Shown here: positions 25,509-33,868 of the stretch, in pieces
Numbering within the stretch: the first letter of the stretch is position 1
Layout: each line of letters opens with the position of its first letter
NCBI RefSeq assembly: GCF_947499265.1
Contig: NZ_CANMNK010000001.1
Location: 891,001 to 955,000 of the forward strand
Origin: an uncultured Roseobacter sp.
GTDB lineage: Bacteria; Pseudomonadota; Alphaproteobacteria; Rhodobacterales; Rhodobacteraceae
Direction of reading: 5' to 3'
DNA length: 64,000 nucleotides
The notes under the pieces: generated by a model
Seen by the model: the letters and a program-made list of their open reading frames with translations, nothing else
Told to the model about the DNA's origin: nothing
Database searches by the model: none
Made by a program: the position numbers and the translations under genes

Positions 25509-28037
25509 TTATTCCTTTGCCCTCAGAACGCGAGCCGGTTTGCTGTTTACCGGCCCCCATGCAAAGGCGAGGCTTGCGAGCAGGGTGCTGAGAATGCCGC
25601 CGCAGATGATCGCCAGGGCGTAGGACCAAATGATGGTGAAATCCGTATCCATGATGTAGGTGCTGACGGCCCATCCCCCCGCAATACCCGCGGCCAATGC
25701 CACAAGTCCCGCCAAGAGGCCCAGAAGCGCGGAACGCAAAGCAAAACTCACCAGGATATTGCGGCGTGTGGTTCCCAGTGTTTTCAGCACTGCGGCCTCA
25801 TAGACGCGCGCATTTGTGCCTGCGGAGGCTGCGCCGATCAGGACGAGGAACCCGGTCAAAAGGGTAGCTGCCGCGCCATAAGAGGTGGCGGCGGCCAGCC
25901 CGCTGAGCACATCGGCAACGCGGTCGATGGCGTCGCGTACACGTACGGCGGTAATGTTGGGATAGCGGCTGCTGAGATCGCGCAAGATCTGAGCTTCGGC
26001 CTCTTCTTCTGCGTAGACGGTTGAAATGAAGCTGTGGGGTGCGCCGGACAGGGCGGAGGGGTTCATCGCCAGGATGAAGCCGATCCCGGCGGTGGAGAAA
26101 TCCACTTCGCGAAAGCTGGAAATCGTGCCGGTGATGTCGCGCCCGAGAATGTTGATGGTCAGCGTATCGCCGATGTTCAGGCCCATCTCTGCGGCTTCTT
26201 CTGCGGCAAAGCTGATCAGCGGGGGGCCGTTGTAATCTTCTTCCCACCACGACCCGGCGGTCAGGCGCGTGTTTTCCGGCATCGGGCCAGCGTATGTGAC
26301 CCCCCGATCGCCCTGAAGTACCCAATGATCGCCCGCAACATCGCGGGCCGGTTGATCGTTGATGCGGGTGATGATGCCGCGCAGCATCGGCGCGGATTGT
26401 ATGCGTTTGACCGCCTGGTCGTTGGCCAGACGGTCGGTATAGCCATCGATCTGGTCTTTCTGGATGTCGACAAAGAAGTAGGAGGGGGCCACGGCAGGCA
26501 GGTTCCCTGTGATGGCATTGCGCAGGTTGCCGTCAATTTGACCCACCGCGGCCAGCACCGACAGGCCGAGACCAAGGGACAGAACAACGGAAGCCGCCCC
26601 TTCACGCGGATCGGCGATGGCGGCCAGAGCCCACCGCAACTGAGGTTTGCCGCGGGCGACCCGTCCGCCCCGCCGCGATAGCATCCGGATCAGAAAGGCG
26701 GCCCCGGTCAGCAATAGCAGTGCGCCCGCAATGCCGCCGGCGGTCCAGAGTGTCAGCCACCAGGATCCCGAAAACCAACCGGCAAAGCCGAGCAGCAAGA
26801 CAAGCGCCGCCGCAGTCATAACCAGATATCGAAGGGCCGGTAGTTTGCGCCCGGCGCTCAGCGCATCCCGAAAAAGTGTCGCGGCCCGGATGTCTTCCGC
26901 ACGGGCCAGTGGCCAGAGGGTGAAAAGGAACGCCGTCAGCAGGCCATAAAGAACAGCCTCCAGCAGCGGGGCCGGATAGAGCGCAAAGGCGGCGGGAATG
27001 GGGAGGCGCGCCTCGATCAATGGTGCCAGCACAAGCGGCGCAACCCCGCCCAAGAGCACGCCGATGCCGACGCCCAGCACCGACAGCAGCCCGATTTGCA
27101 GGAAATAGGTCTCAAAGATCGTCGCGCGGTCGGCGCCAAGCGTCCTGAGTGTGGCGATCACATTGGTTTTGCTGGCCATGTAGGCGCGCACGGCCGAAGA
27201 TACGCCCACACCCCCGACGGCGAGACCGGAGAGGCCGACAAGCACCAGAAAGGCCCCCAGACGGTCTACGAACTCGGAGATCCCCGGCGCGCCATTGCGG
27301 GCATCGGTCCAGCGCATCCCGGTGTCTTCAAACCGGGTCTGGGCCTCTCTCTTGAGCGCGGCCAGATCAGCGTTTTCCGGCAGTTTCAGCCGGTATTTGG
27401 TTGAAAATAACGTGCCAGGTGCAAGGAGCGTCGAGTTCTCGAGGCTGGGGGTGCGCACGATGGTGCGGGGGCCAAGGGCAAACCCACCCGCTGCGCTGTC
27501 GGGTTCGCGCGCCAGCAGCGCGGTCAATCGGAAGGTCTGTGTGCCAAGGCGGAAAGTGTCGCCAACGCTGATGCCCAGACGGTCCACCAGAACCCGCTCC
27601 ATCACCGCGCCGGGTAGGCCACCTTGATCCGCGAGCGCTGCTTCCAGTGGGATGTCCGGCTCCAGCACAACGCTTCCGACCAGGGGGTAGGCGTCGTCCA
27701 CGGCTTTGATCTGCGTCAGGCCGCGCTCTGCCGTGTCCCCGTCACCCACCACGGCCATGGAACGAAAATCCACGATTTCGGACAGGCGCACGGCGGTCTC
27801 AGCCATCCAGTCTTGTTCTTCCTCCGTGGCAAAACGGTAGGTGAAATCCATCTCGGCATCCCCGCCCAGAAGGGCTGCCCCTTCCCGTTCAAGGCCCGCC
27901 TCGATGCTGGAGCGGACCGATCCGACGGCGGCGATGGCCGCGACCCCAAGGGCAAGACAGGCCAGAAAAATGCGAAAGCCCCGCAACCCTCCGCGCAACT
28001 CGCGCCGGGCGAATTTCGACGCGATGCGCAGGCTCAT
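25509..28037 (-). CDS. ABC transporter permease, FtsX/YbbP type
   Basis: 842-residue permease with a membrane anchor near residues 23-41, two large extracytoplasmic domains and two FtsX-type four-helix modules (first around residues 265-420, second at the C-terminus). This arrangement is that of YbbP-like, LolCDE-related exporters that work with a small ATPase to move or release lipophilic molecules, or to act mechanically on periplasmic partners. Its ATG 28037 overlaps the ATPase stop as ATGA. The gene next to it, a TesA-like esterase, matches the ybbA-ybbP-tesA grouping of Escherichia coli, only here the esterase is divergent. Confidence 0.9.
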   Translation of the reverse strand: MSLRIASKFARRELRGGLRGFRIFLACLALGVAAIAAVGSVRSSIEAGLEREGAALLGGDAEMDFTYRFATEEEQDWMAETAVRLSEIVDFRSMAVVGDGDTAERGLTQIKAVDDAYPLVGSVVLEPDIPLEAALADQGGLPGAVMERVLVDRLGISVGDTFRLGTQTFRLTALLAREPDSAAGGFALGPRTIVRTPSLENSTLLAPGTLFSTKYRLKLPENADLAALKREAQTRFEDTGMRWTDARNGAPGISEFVDRLGAFLVLVGLSGLAVGGVGVSSAVRAYMASKTNVIATLRTLGADRATIFETYFLQIGLLSVLGVGIGVLLGGVAPLVLAPLIEARLPIPAAFALYPAPLLEAVLYGLLTAFLFTLWPLARAEDIRAATLFRDALSAGRKLPALRYLVMTAAALVLLLGFAGWFSGSWWLTLWTAGGIAGALLLLTGAAFLIRMLSRRGGRVARGKPQLRWALAAIADPREGAASVVLSLGLGLSVLAAVGQIDGNLRNAITGNLPAVAPSYFFVDIQKDQIDGYTDRLANDQAVKRIQSAPMLRGIITRINDQPARDVAGDHWVLQGDRGVTYAGPMPENTRLTAGSWWEEDYNGPPLISFAAEEAAEMGLNIGDTLTINILGRDITGTISSFREVDFSTAGIGFILAMNPSALSGAPHSFISTVYAEEEAEAQILRDLSSRYPNITAVRVRDAIDRVADVLSGLAAATSYGAAATLLTGFLVLIGAASAGTNARVYEAAVLKTLGTTRRNILVSFALRSALLGLLAGLVALAAGIAGGWAVSTYIMDTDFTIIWSYALAIICGGILSTLLASLAFAWGPVNSKPARVLRAKE

Positions 28038-28723
28038 TCGGCGGCCCGTTCCAGAGGGGCGATCCGGCCATCGGTGAGGCGGATGACACGATCACAGCGC
28101 GCGGCAAGGCTTTGGCTATGGGTGACCAGCACCAGCGTGGCACCATGCCTGTCCCGCAGCCCGAAAAGCAGATCGATGATCGCTGTGCCGTTCGCGCCAT
28201 CGAGATTGCCCGTAGGTTCATCCGCCAAAAGGATGTCGGGGCGCGGGGCTGAGGCGCGGGCCAGAGCGACACGCTGCTGTTCGCCGCCGGACATTTGCGA
28301 CGGGTAATGATCGGCGCGGTGTGCCAGACCGACCTCGGCCAGCTCCGCCTGGGCCTTGGCAAAGGCATCTGCGTCACCCGCCAGTTCGAGCGGGGTGGCC
28401 ACGTTTTCCAACGCGGTCATGGTCGGGATCAGATGGAAGGATTGGAACACCACGCCCATGTGATCGCGGCGAAACCGCGCCAGCGCATCCTCGCTCATAT
28501 CGGTCAGGTCGTGGCCCAGAGCCGTGACCGTGCCGCCGGTGGCACGTTCCAGTCCGCCCATCAGCATCAGCAATGATGACTTGCCGGAGCCGGAAGGGCC
28601 AATCAGCCCCAGGCTCTCGCCCTTGTGAACTTCCAGCGAAATGCCATGCAGAATATCCACCCGCCCGGCATTGCCATCCAGCGATAATGCCGCATCATTG
28701 AGAGAGAATACTGGATCGGTCAT
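28034..28723 (-). CDS. ABC transporter ATP-binding protein, YbbA/LolD type
   Basis: 229-residue ATPase with Walker A GPSGSGKSS (42-50), Q-loop in VVFQSFHLIP, signature MSGGEQQRVALARA, and Walker B ILLADEPTGNLD. The GNLD ending and overall sequence place it in the MacB/LolD/YbbA group, partners of FtsX-type permeases. Start ATG 28723 is chosen because the family starts here (MTDPVFSLNDAALSL); AAGGTGA lies 12 nt upstream. It is translationally coupled with the downstream permease. Confidence 0.92.
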   Translation of the reverse strand: MTDPVFSLNDAALSLDGNAGRVDILHGISLEVHKGESLGLIGPSGSGKSSLLMLMGGLERATGGTVTALGHDLTDMSEDALARFRRDHMGVVFQSFHLIPTMTALENVATPLELAGDADAFAKAQAELAEVGLAHRADHYPSQMSGGEQQRVALARASAPRPDILLADEPTGNLDGANGTAIIDLLFGLRDRHGATLVLVTHSQSLAARCDRVIRLTDGRIAPLERAAE

Positions 28724-28776
28724 AAAGCAAGTCACCTTTGGTCGGTATACGTGTGGCATATGGAGGCTGGATCAAG

Positions 28777-29412
28777 ATGCACAAGGTTGTGATGGGGATC
28801 GCGCTGGCATGGCCTGTGGCGGCGCATGCGGATGAGGTGGTGATTGCGGCGCTTGGCGATAGCCTGACGCAAGGCTACGGGCTGGTCGCCGAGCAGGGGT
28901 TTGTGCCGCAACTGCAGGCCTGGCTCGACGGGCAGGGGGCCGAGGTGCGCCTGATTAACGCGGGCGTCTCTGGTGATACCACAGCGGGGGGCTTGAGCCG
29001 GGTGGCCTGGACGCTGACGCCGGAGGTGGACGCAATGATCGTGGCGCTGGGGGCGAATGATCTGCTGCGCGGGATCGATCCTACGGTCAGCCGCGCCAAT
29101 CTCGATGGTATTTTACAGGCCGCGGATGCGGCACAGGTTGATGTGTTGCTTGTGGGCATGGAAGCACCGGGGAATTTCGGGCCGGAATACAAGGCGGAAT
29201 TTGACGCAATGTATCCGGACCTCGCGCGCGATTACGATACGCTTTTCGCGGCGCGTTTCTTTGACGGATTGGCGGCAGAGGGAAGCGACCTGGCCTCTGT
29301 GCGCGATGATATGCAGCCCGACGGTATTCATCCGAATGCGGAGGGCGTGGCCAAGATCGTTGCAGCCCTTGGGCCGGAAGTCTTGAAATTGATTGCAAGG
29401 GCAGAGGAGTAA
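28777..29412 (+). CDS. tesA: TesA-like SGNH/GDSL arylesterase
   Basis: Periplasmic multifunctional esterase/lysophospholipase of the TesA group, 211 residues. A signal peptide (MHKVVMGIALAWPVAAHA) precedes the GDSL block ALGDSLTQGYG with Ser29; the other SGNH blocks are the Gly in NAGVSGDTTAGG, GANDLLRG, and DGIHPNAEG with catalytic Asp and His. GGAGG lies 9 nt before ATG 28777. It is divergent from the YbbA-type ATPase gene, echoing the ybbA-tesA pair of Escherichia coli and suggesting related roles in lipid processing. Confidence 0.93.
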   Translation: MHKVVMGIALAWPVAAHADEVVIAALGDSLTQGYGLVAEQGFVPQLQAWLDGQGAEVRLINAGVSGDTTAGGLSRVAWTLTPEVDAMIVALGANDLLRGIDPTVSRANLDGILQAADAAQVDVLLVGMEAPGNFGPEYKAEFDAMYPDLARDYDTLFAARFFDGLAAEGSDLASVRDDMQPDGIHPNAEGVAKIVAALGPEVLKLIARAEE

Positions 29413-29418
29413 GCCGCG

Positions 29419-30036
29419 ATGCCGGGACGCTTCTTTCTTACGTCGCCGATCGCGGATGTGGCCCGCGCCCTGGATCAGGATGTGCGTCCGGTTGCGGATG
29501 AACCTGTCCGGCATAACGTGTCCCCGGGGCAGGATATTGTGACCCTGACGCAGAAGGGATTGCAGCGCATGCGCTGGGGCATTGTCCCGGTGGGTCGGGT
29601 CGATGCACGCGGGCGTCCGGTGATGCAGACCCTGATCAACGCCCGCAGCGAAACGGTATTTGAAAAAGTCACTTTCCGCGGCACGGGCCGGGCGGTGGTG
29701 CCTCTGGACGGATGGTACGAATGGACCGGCGAGAAGCGCCGCAAAACCCCATGGGCCATCACGCCAAAATCGGGTGGATTCCTGTTTTTTGCCGCGATCA
29801 CCGACCGCTGGCAGGGACCGGGCGGCGTTGAGGTGGATCAGGTGGCGACCCTGACCTGCGCGCCCTCTGCGGATGTAGTGGACATTCATCACCGCATGGG
29901 CGTGATTTTGGAAAAGGACGACATCGGAGCTTGGCTGACCGGGTCACAGGACGCGGTGAAGCCCCTGTTCAAACCCTGGCCTGCCGGTCGTCTGCGGGTC
30001 GAAGAAGCTGTTGGTGTGGATTGGAGTGGACCCTGA
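29419..30036 (+). CDS. SRAP (YedK/HMCES)-like protein lacking catalytic Cys2
   Basis: 205-residue protein of the SOS-response-associated peptidase family, whose canonical members begin MCGR and use Cys2 to form a protective thiazolidine crosslink with abasic sites in single-stranded DNA. Here the N-terminus is MPGRFFLTSP, with Pro in place of Cys2, although the other active-site positions are kept: Asn75 (LINARSE), Glu101 (WYEW) and His157/158 (IHHRM). The start is 6 bp after the tesA stop and no alternative start restores a Cys. It may bind DNA non-covalently or have a changed chemistry. Confidence 0.88.
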   Translation: MPGRFFLTSPIADVARALDQDVRPVADEPVRHNVSPGQDIVTLTQKGLQRMRWGIVPVGRVDARGRPVMQTLINARSETVFEKVTFRGTGRAVVPLDGWYEWTGEKRRKTPWAITPKSGGFLFFAAITDRWQGPGGVEVDQVATLTCAPSADVVDIHHRMGVILEKDDIGAWLTGSQDAVKPLFKPWPAGRLRVEEAVGVDWSGP

Positions 30037-30042
30037 GCCCAC

Positions 30043-30069
30043 AAAAAACGGGCACCAGAGCGCCCGTTT
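30043..30069. terminator. Rho-independent terminator (SRAP / cold-shock gene)
   Basis: Stem AAACGGGC (30046-30053) with GCCCGTTT (30062-30069), 8-nt loop, flanked by A-runs upstream so that the minus-strand transcript ends in a U-rich tail. Lies between convergent genes. Confidence 0.8.
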
Positions 30070-30091
30070 GCATAAGTCATGATGGGGGTGA

Positions 30092-30298
30092 TCAGGCCAG
30101 AGCGAGGTTTCCCGCACTCTCGCGACCATCCCGGCCGGCTTCAACGTCGAATGTGACTTTCTGGTTGTCGGCGAGCCCTGTCAGGCCTGCGCGTTCCACT
30201 GCAGAGATATGCACAAAGATGTCTTTGCCGCCACCGTCAGGGGCGATAAAGCCGTAGCCTTTGGTTGTGTTAAACCATTTCACGGTGCCTGTGGCCAT
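30092..30298 (-). CDS. Cold-shock protein, CspA family (copy 1)
   Basis: 68-residue single OB-fold nucleic-acid chaperone. RNP1 (KGYGFIAP) and RNP2 (DIFVHISA) motifs are intact. A near-identical paralogue sits at 41941-42147; the two differ at only a few positions and share a conserved leader. ATAGGAGAC supplies a strong ribosome site 8-9 nt before ATG 30298. Expression is probably controlled post-transcriptionally through the structured leader. Confidence 0.96.
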   Translation of the reverse strand: MATGTVKWFNTTKGYGFIAPDGGGKDIFVHISAVERAGLTGLADNQKVTFDVEAGRDGRESAGNLALA

Positions 30299-30350
30299 TC
30301 CCGTGTCTCCTATAAAATGCTGCCCGCGGAATGCGGCAACCTGGCTCGGT
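30299..30350 (-). promoter_or_regulatory. Cold-shock mRNA leader hairpin, copy 1
   Basis: On the minus strand GTTGCC-GC and GC-G-GGCAGC pair around loop ATTCC (30340-30319), followed by ATTTTATAGGAGAC with the ribosome site. The same element precedes the second cold-shock gene with compensatory changes (see 42148-42205). The rest of this gap, 30351-30552, shows no gene. Confidence 0.6.
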
Positions 30351-30552
30351 CGAAAGCAGATCGAATGACTGGCCGGAAGGAGCTAGTGGTCGATAGTTCG
30401 TCGCGTCGCGGTTTCGATATTGAAGCAGGTGCCCCCAAAATCAAGTCAATTTCTGATGACAGCGGCGCACACGATTGCATCGGCAACTTCCCGCCAGCCG
30501 TGTATTGCCCGGCTTTTGTGCAGGGCAGTATTTTGTGCGGGCGGAATTAAAT

Positions 30553-30568
30553 TTTACCAGTTGATAAA
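30553..30568. promoter_or_regulatory. Candidate RutR operator upstream of pydX
   Basis: TTTACCAGTTGATAAA, arms of 7 with a 2-nt spacer and one mismatch. It matches the layout of the Escherichia coli RutR site TTGACCA-N2-TGGTCAA and the perfect palindrome at 34604-34619 in the same cluster. It lies 55 bp before the pydX start. Confidence 0.65.
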
Positions 30569-30622
30569 AAAATGATTCCGTGAGAGCGTTTTAATAAATG
30601 ACAAGCCAGAATGGGGAAAACC

Positions 30623-31993
30623 ATGTCCAGCGATACATTTACACCCGGAATTGTGCCCGGACGACTGGATGACGCGGCCTATGCCGAGCAGTTTTCCGAT
30701 CTGCACCCGCCCCTCGATCCGCATGAGGCGCTGGTGGCCGCGGACCGCTGCTATTTCTGCCATGACGCGCCCTGTATCACGGCCTGTCCCACAGACATCG
30801 ATATCCCACTGTTTATCCGTCAGATTGCGACAGGCACCCCGGATGCGGCGGCCAAGACGATTCTGAGCCAGAACATCATGGGCGGGATGTGTGCCCGGGT
30901 CTGCCCGACCGAACAGCTATGCGAAGAGGCCTGCGTCCGCGAGCTTGCCGAGGGCAAACCAGTGTTGATCGGACAGTTGCAGCGCTATGCGACCGATCAT
31001 TTGCAGGATCAGGGCATTCACCCTTTCTCCCGAGCCGCGGCGACCGGTAAAACGGTTGCCGTGGTGGGGGCGGGGCCAGCTGGCCTGAGTTGCGCGCACC
31101 GTTTGGCAATGTTGGGCCATGATGTCGTGGTCTATGACGCCCGGCCCAAGGCCGGCGGGCTCAACGAATACGGGATTGCGACCTACAAAACGGTTGAGGG
31201 CTTTGCGCAGGCTGAGGTGGACTGGCTGTTGCAGATCGGCGGTATCCGGATCGAATATGGCAAGGCATTGGGCCGCGAAGAGACGCTCGAGAGCCTGCGC
31301 AGCGGGTATGACGCGGTGTTCCTCGGCATGGGCCTGGGCGGCGTGAATGCATTGGGAGCCGATGGCGCGCAAAAAGAGGGCGTGGTGAACGCTGTCGATT
31401 TCATCGCCGAATTGCGTCAGGCCGAGGACGTCGCACAGGTGCCCGTAGGGCGCGACGTGGTGGTCATCGGCGGTGGCATGACGGCGATTGATGCAGCCGT
31501 GCAAGCCAAGCTGCTGGGCGCGCTGAATGTAACGCTGGTCTATCGGCGGGGCCGTGATCGGATGAACGCCAGTGTGTTTGAACAGGATCTGGCCGCCAGC
31601 AAGGGAGTGCGGATCGTCACCCATGCGGTGCCCACGGCGGTCATCGGCAATGGCGCGGTGCGGGAGATTGAATTTGACTACGTGGATGACGCGATGACCC
31701 CCACAGGCCAAACCTTGAGGCTGGCTGCGGATCAGGTGTTTCGGGCCATTGGCCAGACGCTGGTGGGTGACGGATTGCCCGCGCTGGACGGGCGCAAGAT
31801 CCAGGTGGATGCGGCTGGTCGGACATCGGTCGAAGGCGTTTGGGCGGGGGGTGATTGTGCCGCTGGGGGAGATGATCTGACGGTCACAGCGGTGGCCGAA
31901 GGACGTGATGCGGCCATGGACATTCACGCGACACTGACAGGAGCGGTGGGCTTGAACCCCGCTCTACGAAAGGAAGGCATATGGCTGATCTGA
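30623..31993 (+). CDS. pydX: Dihydropyrimidine dehydrogenase, NAD(P)H-oxidising subunit (PreT/PydX-like)
   Basis: 456-residue flavoprotein that passes electrons from NAD(P)H to the PreA-type subunit for reduction of uracil and thymine. N-terminal iron-sulfur cysteines are in CYFCHDAPCITACPTDI and CARVCPTEQLCEEAC; the FAD-binding motif is VVGAGPAGLSCAHRLA and the NAD(P) motif VVIGGGMTAIDAA. This is the GltD-like architecture of PreT. GGGGAAAACC precedes ATG 30623, preferred over an ATG four codons earlier. The stop overlaps preA by 13 bp, and a RutR-type palindrome lies upstream. Confidence 0.93.
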   Translation: MSSDTFTPGIVPGRLDDAAYAEQFSDLHPPLDPHEALVAADRCYFCHDAPCITACPTDIDIPLFIRQIATGTPDAAAKTILSQNIMGGMCARVCPTEQLCEEACVRELAEGKPVLIGQLQRYATDHLQDQGIHPFSRAAATGKTVAVVGAGPAGLSCAHRLAMLGHDVVVYDARPKAGGLNEYGIATYKTVEGFAQAEVDWLLQIGGIRIEYGKALGREETLESLRSGYDAVFLGMGLGGVNALGADGAQKEGVVNAVDFIAELRQAEDVAQVPVGRDVVVIGGGMTAIDAAVQAKLLGALNVTLVYRRGRDRMNASVFEQDLAASKGVRIVTHAVPTAVIGNGAVREIEFDYVDDAMTPTGQTLRLAADQVFRAIGQTLVGDGLPALDGRKIQVDAAGRTSVEGVWAGGDCAAGGDDLTVTAVAEGRDAAMDIHATLTGAVGLNPALRKEGIWLI

Positions 31994-33282
31994 CAAGCGA
32001 ATTCGTAGGCATCAAGAGCCCAAATCCGTTCTGGTTGGCCTCCGCGCCGCCGACGGACAAGGAATACAACGTGCGGCGCGCCTTTGATGCGGGCTGGGGC
32101 GGCGTGGTCTGGAAGACGCTCGGGCTTGACCCGCATGTGGTGAACGTGAACGGGCCCCGCTATGGCGCAATTTATGGCGCAGAGCGGCGGCTTTTGGGGC
32201 TCAACAATATTGAGCTGATCACCGACCGACCGCTGCAGACCAACCTTGATGAGATTAAGGTTGTGAAGCGCGATTATCCGGATCGGGCGATGATTGTGTC
32301 ACTCATGGTGCCTTGCGAAGAGGAGCCTTGGAAATTCATCCTGCCGCTCGTGGAAGACACTGGCGCGGATGGCGTCGAGCTGAACTTCGGCTGTCCGCAT
32401 GGGATGTCAGAGCGCGGGATGGGTTCCGCTGTGGGACAAGTACCGGAATACATTGAGATGGTAACGCGGTGGGTCAAAGCCAACACGCGGATGCCGGTGA
32501 TCGTGAAGCTGACACCCAACATCACCGATATTCGCAAACCTGCCGAGGCGGCGATGAAGGGCGGTGCCGATGCGGTCTCGCTGATCAACACGATCAATTC
32601 GATCACGAGCGTTGATCTGGACCTCTTTGCGCCGGAGCCGACGATTGACGGCAAGGGCGCGCATGGTGGCTATTGCGGGCCTGCGGTGAAACCTATTGCG
32701 CTGAACATGGTGGCAGAAATCGCACGTGACCCCGCGTTGGGGCAGGTCCCAATCTCAGGCATCGGCGGGATCACCACCTGGCGCGATGCGGCGGAGTTCA
32801 TGGCGCTTGGGGCTGGCAATGTGCAGGTCTGCACAGCGGCCATGACCTATGGGTTCAAGATCGTGCAGGAGATGATCAGCGGATTGTCCGATTACATGGA
32901 CAGCAAGGGTCTGAGTTCAGTCGATGAGATCGTCGGCCGCGCTGTGCCCAATGTCACGGACTGGCAGCATCTGAACCTGAATTACATCGCCAAGGCGAAG
33001 ATCAATCAGGACCTGTGTATTTCCTGCGGGCGCTGCTTTGCGGCCTGCGAAGATACCTCGCATCAGGCGATCGCAATGTCCGAAGATCGGACATTTACCG
33101 TCATCGACGAAGAATGCGTGGCCTGTAACCTCTGCGTTAATGTGTGCCCGGTAGAGGCGTGCATCACGATGGAGGCCATGGCGCCGGGGCTGGTCGACCC
33201 ACGCACCGGCAAAGTGGTGGAGCCTGACTACGCAAACTGGACCACCCATCCGAATAATCCCGCGGCCAAAGCCGCGGAATAG
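31981..33282 (+). CDS. preA: Dihydropyrimidine dehydrogenase, catalytic subunit (PreA)
   Basis: 433-residue FMN- and FeS-dependent subunit that reduces uracil/thymine to the dihydro forms, first step of the reductive pathway. The TIM-barrel shows KTLGLDPHVV, ELNFGCPHGMSERGMG, KLTPNITDI and GIGGITTWRDA; two [4Fe-4S] motifs close the protein (CISCGRCFAAC and CVACNLCVNVCPVEAC). The position that holds the catalytic Cys in mammalian DPD (GMGLACGQ) is Val151 here (GMGSAVGQ). Overlap with pydX implies a heteromeric enzyme made at equal levels. Confidence 0.94.
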   Translation: MADLTSEFVGIKSPNPFWLASAPPTDKEYNVRRAFDAGWGGVVWKTLGLDPHVVNVNGPRYGAIYGAERRLLGLNNIELITDRPLQTNLDEIKVVKRDYPDRAMIVSLMVPCEEEPWKFILPLVEDTGADGVELNFGCPHGMSERGMGSAVGQVPEYIEMVTRWVKANTRMPVIVKLTPNITDIRKPAEAAMKGGADAVSLINTINSITSVDLDLFAPEPTIDGKGAHGGYCGPAVKPIALNMVAEIARDPALGQVPISGIGGITTWRDAAEFMALGAGNVQVCTAAMTYGFKIVQEMISGLSDYMDSKGLSSVDEIVGRAVPNVTDWQHLNLNYIAKAKINQDLCISCGRCFAACEDTSHQAIAMSEDRTFTVIDEECVACNLCVNVCPVEACITMEAMAPGLVDPRTGKVVEPDYANWTTHPNNPAAKAAE

Positions 33283-33284
33283 GC

Positions 33285-33749
33285 TCAGCCGTCATCGCGT
33301 TTGAGAATGGGCGCGGTGGGCAGCGGATCAGGCATGGCCTGCGCACGTTCCTCGGCGCGTCGCATCGCAGCTTCGGCGGCACGTTCTGCTATGCGGTCGG
33401 CCTCACGGGCGGCTTGTAACTCCTTGGATTCCGCTTTTAGTTCAGCCTGTTGGGCTAGGTATTCAGCGGTTGGCCCTGACTGAGCCTGCGCGTCGACAAC
33501 CGATTTTGGCGCTGCCTCGACAGGCAGCATGGCGACGCGACCGCGCTTGAGGAGGGCTGCAATCTGCGCGCCCCCTGTGCCGGTTCCATTGCCCGCGCCC
33601 TGACCGGAATGATCAGATGTCATATTGGTGGATCCGCCGGATTTTGCGTCAGAAACGGGTTTGCTGACGGCGAGGCCGGCGTCTTGCCCCTCTTGCGTGG
33701 CCGGCACGGGCTGGGGCGCATATGGGCTGATCAGGGATATTGCACTCAT
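33285..33749 (-). CDS. Hypothetical protein behind CtrA-type boxes
   Basis: 154-residue protein with no recognised domain. The first half is rich in Ser, Gly, Pro and Ala and looks disordered; the second half is a long charged helix (about residues 95-140, QQAELKAESKELQAAREADR) likely to form a coiled coil. GGAG lies 9 nt before ATG 33749. It ends 3 bp from the preA stop, tail to tail. Two TTAA-N7-TTAA motifs lie 65-119 bp upstream, so cell-cycle/motility-type control by CtrA is plausible, unlike its pyrimidine neighbours. Confidence 0.78.
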   Translation of the reverse strand: MSAISLISPYAPQPVPATQEGQDAGLAVSKPVSDAKSGGSTNMTSDHSGQGAGNGTGTGGAQIAALLKRGRVAMLPVEAAPKSVVDAQAQSGPTAEYLAQQAELKAESKELQAAREADRIAERAAEAAMRRAEERAQAMPDPLPTAPILKRDDG

Positions 33750-33813
33750 GGTTCGCTCCGATCTTTAACGTCATCTGAAGCCGCCACCCGTAACTATTAA
33801 TGCGAAATGAATA

Positions 33814-33868
33814 TTAACGAGGCTTTAACGTCCGCGCCCAATTTGGTTTGCGGTTAACAAGTGTTTAA
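33814..33868 (-). promoter_or_regulatory. Two CtrA-type binding motifs
   Basis: TTAACGAGGCTTTAA at 33814-33828 and TTAACAAGTGTTTAA at 33854-33868 both fit TTAA-N7-TTAA exactly, the full CtrA recognition pattern of alphaproteobacteria. They are 25 bp apart, upstream of the 33749 gene; the second overlaps the rutR stop codon. Confidence 0.6.
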
